Assembly (NCBI GenBank): GCA_963739545.1 | Contig: CAVUAT010000011.1 | Span: 372,001-436,000 of the forward strand | Direction of reading: 5' to 3' | DNA from: CAVUAT01 sp963739545 | GTDB lineage: Bacteria; Actinomycetota; Thermoleophilia; Solirubrobacterales; 70-9 | Length of the DNA stretch: 64,000 nucleotides | In this document: positions 39,844-47,486 of the stretch, in pieces | How positions within the stretch are numbered: the first letter of the stretch is position 1 | How the letters are laid out: each line of letters begins with the position of its first letter | Notes under the pieces: model-generated | Seen by the model: the letters and a program-made list of their open reading frames with translations, nothing else | Told to the model about the DNA's origin: nothing | The model's database searches: none | Made by a program: the position numbers and the translations under genes

Positions 39844-40275
39844 ATGAGAGTGATGGTTCTGGTCAAGGCGAACGAGGACTCCGAGGCGGGCGTGATGCCC
39901 AGCGAGGAGCTGTTGACCGCGATGGGCAAGTTCAACGAGGAGCTCGTCAACGCGGGCGTGATGCTCGCGGGCGACGGGCTTAAGGCGAGCTCGGAAGGCG
40001 CTCGCGTGCGCTTCGAGAAGGGCGAGCAGAAGGTGATCGATGGGCCCTTCGCGGAAACGAAGGAGCTGCTGGCCGGCTACTGGGTGCTGGAGGTCAAGTC
40101 GATGGACGAGGCGATCGAATGGGTCAAGCGCGTCCCGGCAGACCCCAACGAGACCAGCGAGATCGAGATCCGGCCGGTATTCGAGACGGAGGACTTCGGC
40201 GACGAGCTCACGCCAGAGCTCCGCGAGCAGGAGGAGAAGCTGCGCACCCAGCTCGAGGGGCAGCAGAAGGGCTAG
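39844..40275 (+). CDS. YCII/DGPF-domain protein, ECF42 partner
   Basis: The 143-residue product belongs to the YCII-related family: MRVMVLVKANEDSEAG start, the eponymous DGPF in KVIDGPFAETKELLAGYW, and VKSMDEAIEWVKRVP. The DGPF proteins always found next to ECF42 sigma factors have this form; their biochemical role is not known. A strong AAGGAGG ribosome site lies 8 nt upstream. The C-terminal 30 residues are charged and helical. The sigma gene follows after 5 nt. Confidence 0.9.
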   Translation: MRVMVLVKANEDSEAGVMPSEELLTAMGKFNEELVNAGVMLAGDGLKASSEGARVRFEKGEQKVIDGPFAETKELLAGYWVLEVKSMDEAIEWVKRVPADPNETSEIEIRPVFETEDFGDELTPELREQEEKLRTQLEGQQKG

Positions 40276-40280
40276 CGGTC

Positions 40281-41540
40281 GTGGGAACGACCAGCGAGAC
40301 GAACCGCACGGTCGAGGCCGTGTGGAGGATCGAGTCGGCCCGGCTGATCGCCGGGCTGGCTCGCGTGGCGGGCGACGTGGGTCTGGCCGAGGAGCTGGCG
40401 CAGGACGCATTCGTCGCGGCGCTCGAGCAGTGGCCGAAGTCGGGCGTGCCCGACAACCCGGGCGCCTGGCTGATGACGACGGCGAAGAACCGTGGTATCG
40501 ACCGGCTGCGCCGGCTCCAGAACCTGGAGCGAAAGCAGCAGGAGCTGGGGCGGGAGCTCGAGAGCCGGCAGGTGTCGGAGACCGCTGCGGTGGACGCCGC
40601 GCTCGACGATCACGTCGGCGACGACCTGCTCAGCCTCGTGTTCACGACCTGCCACCCGGTGCTGTCGACCGATGCGAGGGTGGCGCTGACGCTGCGGCTG
40701 CTCGGCGGGCTGACCACGACCGAGATCGCGCGCTCGTTCCTGGTCTCGGAGGCGACCGTCGCTCAGCGCATCGTACGGGCGAAGCGAACGCTCGCCGAGG
40801 CCCACGTGCCCTTCGAGGTGCCCGGCCCCGACGAGCTGGGGGAGCGGCTGGACTCGGTGCTCGAGGTCGTCTATCTGATCTTCAACGAGGGCTACTCGGC
40901 CACCGCGGGCGACGACTGGATGCGCCCCGAGTTATGTAACGAAGCCCTCCGGCTCGGCCGGATCCTGGCCGGGCTGGCGCCGCGCGAGCCCGAGGTCCAC
41001 GGCCTCGTCGCGCTGATGGAGATCCAAGCGTCGCGCACCCGCGCGCGCATCGGGCCAACCGGCGAGCCGATCCTGCTTCTCGAACAGGACCGCGCCCGCT
41101 GGGACCAGCTCCTGATCCGCCGTGGGCTGGCAGAGCTCGACCGCGCCGACGAACTGGGAGGCGCACGCGGGGCCTACGTGCTCCAGGCCGCCATCGCCGC
41201 ATGCCACGCGCGCGCTCGCAGGGCCGAGGACACGGACTGGGAGGCGATCGCGGCTCTCTACGAAGCGCTGGCGGGCGTCGCGCCGTCACCGGTGGTCGAG
41301 CTCAACCGCGCCGTCGCCGTCGGCATGGCCTTCGGCCCCGAGGCCGGCCTCGAGCTCGTCGACCAACTGCTGGATGCGCCCGCGCTCGGCGACTACCACC
41401 TGCTGCCGACCGCCCGCGGTGACCTGCTTGTGAAGCTCGGCCGCGCCGATGAGGCGCGCCGCGAGTTTGCGCGTGCTGCCTCGATGACAGACAACGAGCG
41501 AGAGAGGGCGGTGCTGCTGGCACGGGCGGCTGAGTGCTGA
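40281..41540 (+). CDS. ECF42-type RNA polymerase sigma factor with C-terminal helical-repeat domain
   Basis: The 419-residue product has sigma-70 region 2 (LIAGLARVAGDVGLAEELAQ, then NPGAWLMTTAKNRGIDRLRR), region 4 (TLRLLGGLTTTEIARSFLVSE-type helix-turn-helix), and a long C-terminal domain of helical repeats (DUF6596 type, with LEVVYLIFNEGYSATAG). The latter takes the place of a separate anti-sigma factor in the ECF42 group. The genetic link to a DGPF protein and a matching promoter at 39768 support the group assignment. GTG 40281 follows the YCII stop by 5 nt. The stimulus is unknown. Confidence 0.9.
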   Translation: MGTTSETNRTVEAVWRIESARLIAGLARVAGDVGLAEELAQDAFVAALEQWPKSGVPDNPGAWLMTTAKNRGIDRLRRLQNLERKQQELGRELESRQVSETAAVDAALDDHVGDDLLSLVFTTCHPVLSTDARVALTLRLLGGLTTTEIARSFLVSEATVAQRIVRAKRTLAEAHVPFEVPGPDELGERLDSVLEVVYLIFNEGYSATAGDDWMRPELCNEALRLGRILAGLAPREPEVHGLVALMEIQASRTRARIGPTGEPILLLEQDRARWDQLLIRRGLAELDRADELGGARGAYVLQAAIAACHARARRAEDTDWEAIAALYEALAGVAPSPVVELNRAVAVGMAFGPEAGLELVDQLLDAPALGDYHLLPTARGDLLVKLGRADEARREFARAASMTDNERERAVLLARAAEC

Positions 41541-41638
41541 GCCGGGGCGACCACGGATGCGACGCACTAGAACCGATCTTATGTAAACCCGACGGGCGCC
41601 CGCCTGGGGTCCGACGCGGTTGGCACGATCACGCTCGG

Positions 41639-42580
41639 ATGCTGCACCTGAGGCTCTCTGCGGACGAAACTGGCGCCGGCGACATCGAGCGGCGGCTGCT
41701 GGGGCTCGATGGCGTGAGGCGGCTCGTCACGACGCGGCAGCAGGCGTCCGAGGACTTCGTCGTGACCGCCGACGTCGAGCCGACCACGGCGGACCAGCTC
41801 GTGGGCCTGCTGCACGAGCTCGATGTCCATGCGGACGACTACGTGATCACGCGCATGGAGATCGTTGCGCCGATCCGAACCAACCAGCAGGCCTTGGCCA
41901 AGGCGGGGGCGTTCGCGTGGATCGAGGTGCTCGGCGAAGCGCGCGCCAACTCGCGGCCCCTGGGCCGCTATCTCATGCTGATGGCCGTCGCCGGCGTGAT
42001 CGCAGCTCTCGGCGTGATCAAGACGAACTCGATCCTGATCGTCGGCGCCATGGCCGTCAGCCCCGACCTGCTGCCGGTCTGCGCGGTCTGCGTCGGGCTG
42101 CTCGACCGACGCTGGTCACTTGCCCGGCGCTCGGTGTCGACGCTCGCGGTGGGCCTGGCCCTGACCGCCGTCGTGGCGCTGTTGCTCACGCTCAGCGTCC
42201 GCGCACTTGACATAATCCCGGCCGGTTTCGCCCTCGAGGAGAAGGGCCTGATCGGCACCCTCGCCAATGTCGACTATTCGACGGTGCTGGTCGCCCTGGC
42301 GGCGGGCATCGCCGCGATGCTCTCCTTCGAGACCCGCGCCTCCGCCGCCGTCGGGGTCGCGATCTCGGTCACCACCATCCCCGCCTCGGCGAACTTCGGG
42401 GTCGCGCTCGGAATCGGCGACACGTCGGCCGCCCTCGGGTCGCTGCTCGTGTTGGTCGTGAACGTCGCGCTCCTGGTCCTCTCGGGGAGCCTCACGCTCG
42501 CAGCGCAGCGCTTCGCCGCGGCTCGCTCGCTTGCGCGCTCGCGCGCGACCCGGGCACAGGGAGCCGCACGTGCGCCGTGA
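41639..42580 (+). CDS. DUF389 membrane protein
   Basis: The 313-residue product has a ferredoxin-like N-terminal domain of about 90 residues (LHLRLSADETGAGDIERRLLG) and about six membrane helices with the DUF389 signature region IAALGVIKTNSILIVGAMAVSPDL-type segment (positions about 120-143) and FETRASAAVGVAISVTTIPA. Function of the family is not established; a transport role is assumed. ATG 41639 begins directly at the conserved region. Its last 11 nt overlap the next gene. Confidence 0.82.
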   Translation: MLHLRLSADETGAGDIERRLLGLDGVRRLVTTRQQASEDFVVTADVEPTTADQLVGLLHELDVHADDYVITRMEIVAPIRTNQQALAKAGAFAWIEVLGEARANSRPLGRYLMLMAVAGVIAALGVIKTNSILIVGAMAVSPDLLPVCAVCVGLLDRRWSLARRSVSTLAVGLALTAVVALLLTLSVRALDIIPAGFALEEKGLIGTLANVDYSTVLVALAAGIAAMLSFETRASAAVGVAISVTTIPASANFGVALGIGDTSAALGSLLVLVVNVALLVLSGSLTLAAQRFAAARSLARSRATRAQGAARAP

Positions 42581-42974
42581 GGAGCTCGCCGCCTGGATCG
42601 AAGCCTACGAGCGGCTCTGGCGCACCGAGGGCACCGACGGGCTCGCCGACGCATTTGCCGAGGACGTCGTCTACTCGATGGGGCCGTACGAGCAACCGGT
42701 CCACGGCCTCGGGGCGCTGAGTGAGGTCTGGGTGCGCGAGCGCCTCTCGGCGGACGAGGAGTTCGAGATGGTGGCCGAGATCGTCGCGGTCGAGGGAGAC
42801 ACCGGGGTCGCCAGGACCCACGTGCAGTACGGGCCGCCGAGCCACCTCGAGTACAAGGAGATCTGGGTGGTCACGTTCGACGCAGACGGGCGCTGTTCGT
42901 CGTTCGAGGAGTGGCCTTTCTGGCCGGGGCAGGACCCGCTGCCCGAGGTCGAGCGCCCGGAGCAGGCGCCCTAG
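42570..42974 (+). CDS. SnoaL-like (NTF2-fold) protein
   Basis: The 134-residue product has the nuclear-transport-factor-2-like fold of SnoaL/ketosteroid-isomerase-like proteins: ELAAWIEAYERLWRTEGTDGLADAFAE opening, YEQPVHGLGALSEVW and a C-terminal WVVTFDADGRCSSFEEWPFW. The fold is used by small isomerases, hydrolases and ligand-binding proteins. Catalytic residues cannot be assigned. The GTG at 42570 overlaps the DUF389 gene, and its TAG shares bases with the TAG of the convergent CsaA-like gene (CTAG). Confidence 0.78.
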   Translation: MRREELAAWIEAYERLWRTEGTDGLADAFAEDVVYSMGPYEQPVHGLGALSEVWVRERLSADEEFEMVAEIVAVEGDTGVARTHVQYGPPSHLEYKEIWVVTFDADGRCSSFEEWPFWPGQDPLPEVERPEQAP

Positions 42975-43318
42975 GCGATCCTGTCCCCCAGCTCGACGTC
43001 CTCATCCGGGCGCAGGAGGATCACGCCCTTCGCGTCGTCGACGGCACCCAGGACCAGCACCTCCGAATCGAACGGGCCAACCCTCCGGGGCGGGAAGTTG
43101 ACGACGCCGACGACGAGCCGGCCCTTGAGCTCTGCGCGCTCGTAGTTGGTGATCTGGGCGGACGAGCGCTTCTCGCCGATCTCGGGGCCGAAGTCGATCG
43201 TCAGCTTCCAGGCGGGGACCCGCGCCTCGGGAAAGTCCTCCACCGCAGTCACACGGCCCACGCGCATATCGACCCCGAGGAAGTGGTCGAAATCGATCTC
43301 GTCCGGGGTCTCCGCCAT
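42971..43318 (-). CDS. CsaA-like tRNA-binding-domain protein
   Basis: The 115-residue product is a stand-alone tRNA-binding OB-fold domain (EMAP/CsaA type): DHFLGVDMRVGRVTAVEDFP, KLTIDFGPEIGEKRSSAQI and VVGVVNFPPRRVGPF are typical. CsaA has been linked to tRNA binding and to protein-export chaperoning in Bacillus. ATG 43318 starts the family sequence; the frame upstream is the shadow of the next gene. The stop is part of the palindromic CTAG it shares with the convergent gene. Confidence 0.88.
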   Translation of the reverse strand: MAETPDEIDFDHFLGVDMRVGRVTAVEDFPEARVPAWKLTIDFGPEIGEKRSSAQITNYERAELKGRLVVGVVNFPPRRVGPFDSEVLVLGAVDDAKGVILLRPDEDVELGDRIA

Positions 43319-43442
43319 CGCGGCCGGATGAAAGCAGCTTCCCGCGACGTACGATCCACGGATCGCAAGCGAACGCGAACTCGTCAAGCCGCCGCCCAAG
43401 CTCGCTGACCTCGAGGAGCTGACGCCCCCCGCCCTGATCGCG

Positions 43443-44990
43443 ATGGCTGTGGCTGGCCTAATCGCAGTCGTCGACGGGATGCTGGGGGGCGGCGCCGTGC
43501 TGACCGGCCTGTTGGCGATTCCCCCGCTCGTCGCCGCCGCCCGGTGCTCGCTCCCCGAGGCGGGGGTCGTCGGTGTCGCCTGCGTGGCGCTCGCCGTGCT
43601 CTCGGGACTGTGGAACTCAGAACTTCGGCAGCACCGAGTACGTCGTCGAGGTGCTGACCGTGATCGCGGGGGTCGTCGCCGGCCTGTGGCTCTCGAGCCT
43701 GCGTACGGACCTCTATCGCGAGCAGCAGGCCGCCGAGCTGCTGGCGGAAGGGGGTGCGCTGATGGAGGACGCACTCGACCGGACGGAACGCGCGCACCAC
43801 CTCGCCGATCTCGCCGTTCCGGCGCTCGGCGACGTCGCGATGGTCGACATGCTCGCGGGGACGGCTCGATCGTCCGCATGGCGGCCAAGAGCCGCGGATC
43901 GAAAGTCGCCGATGTGTTCCTCAGGCTGCGGGCCGAGATGCCGATCCGCGCGGACGGCCCGCACCCCGTCGCCGAGGTGATCCGAACCGGCGAGCCGATC
44001 GCGCTCGGCAGGCTCTCCGACGAGCAGATCGATGACATCGCCACCAAACCCGAGGAGCGTGAGCTGATCCGCCGCCACCGCTTCCAATCCGCCCTGGTGC
44101 TCCCCTTGAAGGCGCGCGGCTCGGTGTTGGGCTCGCTGTCCCTGTGGATCATGCAGCCGGCCCACGCTTTCGACCGGACGGCCCGGAGCACCGCGGACAG
44201 GCTCGCCCAGCGAGCCGCGCTCGGACTCGACAACGCGCGGCTGCATGAGCAGCAGGCCCACATCGCCGGCGTGCTGCAGCACAGCCTGCTGCCGCGCGTG
44301 CTGCCGGAGATGCAGGGGTTCGAGATCGCCTCGCGCTTCCTCGCTGCAGGCGAAGCCTACGAGGTCGGAGGCGACTTCTTCGACGCGTTCAGGACGGGGT
44401 CGCGGAGCTGGAGCGTCGTGATCGGGGACGTCTGCGGCAAGGGCCCCGAGGCGGCCGCGCTGACCGCGCTCGCCCGCTACACCGTCCGTACCGCCTCGGA
44501 CCCCCAGACGCCGCCGAGCGCCGTGCTGCGAGCGCTGCACGACTCGATCAACGCCGATCGAACCGACCTGCGCTTCTGCACCGCCGCGCTGCTTCGCGTC
44601 GACCCGCCCGAGAACGGCACGGGAGCGGCGCGGCTCACGGTCTCGTTGGGCGGCCACCCCCCTCCCCTGGCGCTGCGGCGAAACGGCAGCGTCGATGCGA
44701 TCGGCGAGCCCGGCACGCTGCTCGGAGCCCTGCCCGAGCCGACGTTGACCGACGTCGGCGCCACGCTCGATCCTGGCGAGACGCTGGTCCTCTACACGGA
44801 CGGGATGCTCGACGCACGCGACCGAAAGCACGGCGACGACCCGGCCTGGCTCGCCGAGCAGCTCTGTCGCGCCGGCTCGTCAGGCCCCGAGAAGATCGCC
44901 GAGAAGCTGACCCAGGCGGCGCTCGAGCGTCACGGCGGAACTGCGAGAGACGACATAGCCGTAATCGTGCTCCGGCGAACGGGCGGCTAG
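43443..44990 (+). CDS. SpoIIE-type PP2C phosphatase with GAF-like region, two compensating frameshifts
   Basis: The 515-codon frame starts with membrane helices (LIAVVDGMLGGGAVLTGLLA), then a GAF-like sensor (FQSALVLPLKARGSVLGSLSL) and a SpoIIE/RsbU phosphatase domain (LQHSLLPRVLPEMQGFEIAS, YEVGGDFFDAF, VIGDVCGKGPEAAALTALAR, VLYTDGMLDARD). Between about 43617 and 43857 this frame reads as Arg-rich nonsense while another frame gives YVVEVLTVIAGVVAGLWLSS and ALMEDALDRTERAHHLADL. An extra T near 43617 and one G missing from the GGGG run at 43857-43860 explain both. Such phosphatases act on anti-anti-sigma factors. The start codon is uncertain since no earlier ATG/GTG is in frame. Confidence 0.78.
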   Translation: MAVAGLIAVVDGMLGGGAVLTGLLAIPPLVAAARCSLPEAGVVGVACVALAVLSGLWNSELRQHRVRRRGADRDRGGRRRPVALEPAYGPLSRAAGRRAAGGRGCADGGRTRPDGTRAPPRRSRRSGARRRRDGRHARGDGSIVRMAAKSRGSKVADVFLRLRAEMPIRADGPHPVAEVIRTGEPIALGRLSDEQIDDIATKPEERELIRRHRFQSALVLPLKARGSVLGSLSLWIMQPAHAFDRTARSTADRLAQRAALGLDNARLHEQQAHIAGVLQHSLLPRVLPEMQGFEIASRFLAAGEAYEVGGDFFDAFRTGSRSWSVVIGDVCGKGPEAAALTALARYTVRTASDPQTPPSAVLRALHDSINADRTDLRFCTAALLRVDPPENGTGAARLTVSLGGHPPPLALRRNGSVDAIGEPGTLLGALPEPTLTDVGATLDPGETLVLYTDGMLDARDRKHGDDPAWLAEQLCRAGSSGPEKIAEKLTQAALERHGGTARDDIAVIVLRRTGG

Positions 44991-45433
44991 GCCTCGAGCA
45001 GCTCCTTCAGCGCCGCGAGGCTCTTCTCGGCCTCCTTGCGCCCCTTTGAAGCGGACGCGACCCGACCGGCGAGACGCCCGATCGGGCCGCCCGGCAGCTC
45101 GAAGCTGTTCGCGTAGACGAAGGTCGTGGCGCCGCGCATCTCGCCCAGCTCGTAGGTCACGTGGGCGCGCGAGCGAGCCGGGCCGCGGCCGCTCCACACC
45201 GCGCGCCGCGGGCGCTCGATCTCGACCACGGTCCATTCGATCCTGGTGTTGGCCCCGCCGAGCCGCAGCGTCTGCTTGAAGCAGTCGCCCTCCTCGAGGC
45301 GGCGGCCCGGCTTCCACTCGACGTCCTTGTGCGCGCTGACCCAGTCACCGAGGCGAGCGGGGTCCATGACCACGTCCCACACCCGCGCGGCCGGGGCGCC
45401 GATCTCGATCGAGCTCTTGACCTCTTCGCTCAT
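44987..45433 (-). CDS. SRPBCC-family protein
   Basis: The 148-residue product has the START-like opening VKSSIEIGAPAARVWDVVMD and GDWVSAHKDVEW, and a C-terminal helix EAEKSLAALKELLEA. A carbon-monoxide-dehydrogenase-subunit-G or polyketide-cyclase-like ligand-binding role is typical. The ATG at 45433 is preferred. Its TAG overlaps the TAG of the SpoIIE gene as CTAG. The gene at 45345-45914 on the same strand overlaps its 5' end. Confidence 0.8.
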   Translation of the reverse strand: MSEEVKSSIEIGAPAARVWDVVMDPARLGDWVSAHKDVEWKPGRRLEEGDCFKQTLRLGGANTRIEWTVVEIERPRRAVWSGRGPARSRAHVTYELGEMRGATTFVYANSFELPGGPIGRLAGRVASASKGRKEAEKSLAALKELLEA

Positions 45434-45914
45434 CGCGATCCATTCTGGCGCGCCGGCCGCGCGGGGCGGCAGCACCCGCCGCTAGGGCGGGTGCGTGCGC
45501 GGTGCTGCTCGTCCCCGAGGTTACGTCGGCGGTCTGGCCGTTCGGGTTCGGGTTGGGGACGGGCGGTGCGTAGGCCTCGGGCGGGGCTGGCTGCGCCGCC
45601 TTGGAGCCGTCGCGGCTCTTCTTCGCGAGGTAGAGGCCCGCCGCGCCGCTCGCCGTTGCCGCGCCGGCAGCCGCAGCCGTGACGTTGCGCTTACGCCTGC
45701 GCCTGCGCTCCGCCTGCTTGCGGCCTGTGAGGCCCTTGGCGAGATCGCTGAGGGCCGACGCGATTCTCGAGAACACGCCCTTGCCCGCCTTCCCTGCGCC
45801 CATGGCTGCGCCCTTGCCGACGCCCTTGCCTGCGCGTCCCGCGATGCGCTTGGGGGCTGAGGGCCGTGGCACCCTGTCTCGCGTCTCATCCCTGACCTTG
45901 TCCAGTGTCTGCAT
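45345..45914 (-). CDS. Basic protein with one membrane helix, function unknown
   Basis: The frame of 189 codons starts at ATG 45914 with a GAGGAG ribosome site. It encodes a basic amphipathic N-terminus (MQTLDKVRDETRDRVPRPS), Gly/Ala/Lys-rich repeats, an Arg block (RKQAERRRRRKR), one membrane helix (VTAAAAGAATASGAAGLYLA) and a Pro/Asn tail. The last 30 codons overlap the SRPBCC gene and look non-coding, and a 9-bp hairpin lies at 45472-45494, so a one-base error may hide the true stop near 45483. No family recognised. Confidence 0.6.
   Translation of the reverse strand: MQTLDKVRDETRDRVPRPSAPKRIAGRAGKGVGKGAAMGAGKAGKGVFSRIASALSDLAKGLTGRKQAERRRRRKRNVTAAAAGAATASGAAGLYLAKKSRDGSKAAQPAPPEAYAPPVPNPNPNGQTADVTSGTSSTAHAPALAAGAAAPRGRRARMDRDERRGQELDRDRRPGRAGVGRGHGPRSPR
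45472..45494. terminator. Hairpin between two minus-strand genes
   Basis: GCACCCGCC (45472-45480) and GGCGGGTGC (45486-45494) pair perfectly over 9 bp around the loop GCTAG. It lies where the upstream gene would be expected to end. No T-run follows. Confidence 0.5.
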
Positions 45915-45962
45915 AAGCTCGCTCCTCGCGTAGGTTTCATCCACCGGGTACCCCGTTACGCA

Positions 45963-46697
45963 ATGGCGAAGCATCGACTTCACGTCGGCTGTTCCGGCTG
46001 GGTCTACCCGGCCTGGCGGGGGAACCTCTATCCCGAGGGCCTGGCGCAGCGGCGCTGGCTCGCTCACTACGCCCAGCAGCTCGGCACCGTCGAGGTCAAC
46101 AGCACCTTCTACCGCCTCGCATCCCCGAAGGCGGTCGAGGGGTGGGTCGAGCAGACCCCGAAGGAATTCCTCTTCTCGGTCAAGGCGAGCCGATACATGA
46201 CCCACATCAAGCGCCTTCAGGACGTCGCTGAGCGGGCCAAGCCGTTCTACGCGCCGCTCGAGGCGATGAGGCGATCGGGAAAGCTCGGCCCCGTGTTGTG
46301 GCAGCTGCCGGCCAACTTCCACCGCGACGATGATCGGCTCGCCTCGGCCCTGGAGGCGCTGCCCGACGGCAGGCACTGCTTCGAGTTCCGGCACGAGAGC
46401 TGGTTCGACGATGAGGTCTACGCGCTTCTCCGGGCCCACGGCGCGGCGCTCGTGATCGGAGACGACCCCGAACGACCAGACCACCCCCGGAAGCTGACCG
46501 CCGACTGGACCTATCTGCGCTTTCACCGCGGCAGCCGCGGGCGAGACGGCAACTACTCGGCTTCAGAGCTCGATCTTTGGGCGCGCCGGATCGCCCAGTG
46601 GCGCCGCCGGGCCGACGTCTTCGCCTACTTCAACAACGACCAGAGCGGCTACGCGCCGCGCAACGCCCTTGCGCTCAGGGGGCGGCTCGGGGACTGA
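45963..46697 (+). CDS. DUF72 protein
   Basis: The 244-residue product is a TIM-barrel-like DUF72 protein: VGCSGWVYPAWRGNLYPEG, VEVNSTFYRLASPKAVEGW, FSVKASRYMTHIKRL, LGPVLWQLPANFHRD, FEFRHESWF and a C-terminal YFNNDQSGYAPRNAL. The family is widespread; its activity is not established. It has a TACCCC hexamer 8 nt before the ATG and is divergent from the basic membrane protein gene. Confidence 0.88.
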   Translation: MAKHRLHVGCSGWVYPAWRGNLYPEGLAQRRWLAHYAQQLGTVEVNSTFYRLASPKAVEGWVEQTPKEFLFSVKASRYMTHIKRLQDVAERAKPFYAPLEAMRRSGKLGPVLWQLPANFHRDDDRLASALEALPDGRHCFEFRHESWFDDEVYALLRAHGAALVIGDDPERPDHPRKLTADWTYLRFHRGSRGRDGNYSASELDLWARRIAQWRRRADVFAYFNNDQSGYAPRNALALRGRLGD

Positions 46698-46698
46698 C

Positions 46699-47037
46699 TC
46701 AGCGCTTGCGCCAGCTGCCGCCGAGCATGCGCGACAGCCGGCCGCCGCGGTTCGGCTGGAAGTTCGGCGAGCCCTCGTCGGGCGGCGGGAGCTCGGCCGC
46801 CGCGGCCGCGTCGATGCTCAGCGTGACCGCGCGGTCCGCGGTCCGCGCGACCTCGGGGGCGTCGGCGAAGACGACCTCGCCGGCGGTCGTCTCGATCACG
46901 AACCCGTCGAGGATGTGCTCGCGGTAGTTGTCGACGACCTGCCGGACCTTGCCCACCTCGACACCGTCCGAGGAGTACACGGCGGTGCCGCGCTCGACGG
47001 CGCTGTAGTGGATCGCGTGTCCCTCTTCGATGGCCAC
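46699..47037 (-). CDS. PRC-barrel-like protein
   Basis: The 112-residue product has a small beta-barrel of about 70 residues (GTAVYSSDGVEVGKVRQVV, then FVIETTAGEVVFADAPEV) like PRC-barrel/DUF2171 proteins, which bind RNA or protein partners, followed by a basic tail (NRGGRLSRMLGGSWRKR). GTG start with TATGCT 6 nt upstream on the minus strand. The assignment is by pattern only. Confidence 0.65.
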   Translation of the reverse strand: MAIEEGHAIHYSAVERGTAVYSSDGVEVGKVRQVVDNYREHILDGFVIETTAGEVVFADAPEVARTADRAVTLSIDAAAAAELPPPDEGSPNFQPNRGGRLSRMLGGSWRKR

Positions 47038-47043
47038 GGATGA

Positions 47044-47053
47044 AGCATACGAT
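47044..47053. promoter_or_regulatory. Overlapping divergent -10 elements
   Basis: AGCATACGAT contains TATGCT on the minus strand (47044-47049), 6 nt before the GTG at 47037, and TACGAT on the plus strand (47048-47053). Both promoters thus share two bases, so only one polymerase could open at a time. A second plus-strand hexamer TAAGTC (47060-47065) is 7 nt before GTG 47073. Confidence 0.45.
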
Positions 47054-47072
47054 TCCGCCTAAGTCTGCTGCC

Positions 47073-47486
47073 GTGTCCGGCTATTCGGGAACGCCGCTGA
47101 CGAAGAAGCTCGGGATCAAGGAGGGTCACCGTCTCGCCTTCCCCGGGGCGCCCATGGAGTTCCCCGGCCTTTTGGGCGAGCTCCCCGGCGGCACCGCGGT
47201 GCGCGCGAAGGCAACCGGCCCACTCGACGTGATCGTCTTCTTCACCCGCAGGCGATCGGAGCTCGCCCGTCGGATGCCCGGGCTGCGCCGAGCGATGGAC
47301 CCCGCAGCCGGGCTCTGGATCGCGTGGCCGAAGCGGGCCTCGGGCGTGGCGACCGATATGACCGAGGACGTGGTGCGCGCGCTCGCCTACGAGAACGCCC
47401 TGGTCGACAACAAGGTTTGCGCGATCGACGACACCTGGTCGGGCCTGCGCCTCGTGATCCGGCTGAAGGACAGGCCGGCCCGCTGA
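47073..47486 (+). CDS. DUF3052 protein
   Basis: The 137-residue product fits the DUF3052 family: GTPLTKKLGIKEGHRLAF, a segment IVFFTRRRSELARRM, then GLWIAWPKRASGVATDMTED and the C-terminal LVDNKVCAIDDTWSGLRLV. The role of the family is unknown. GTG 47073 (VSGYSG) is preferred over ATG 47040 as the family N-terminus begins there. Its stop directly abuts that of the convergent hydrolase. Confidence 0.82.
   Translation: MSGYSGTPLTKKLGIKEGHRLAFPGAPMEFPGLLGELPGGTAVRAKATGPLDVIVFFTRRRSELARRMPGLRRAMDPAAGLWIAWPKRASGVATDMTEDVVRALAYENALVDNKVCAIDDTWSGLRLVIRLKDRPAR

Noticed and set aside
40933..41587. Two TTATGTAA-like words (about 40933 and 41579) as a possible operator pair
   Set aside because: One lies inside the sigma-factor coding sequence and they are 640 bp apart; probably chance.
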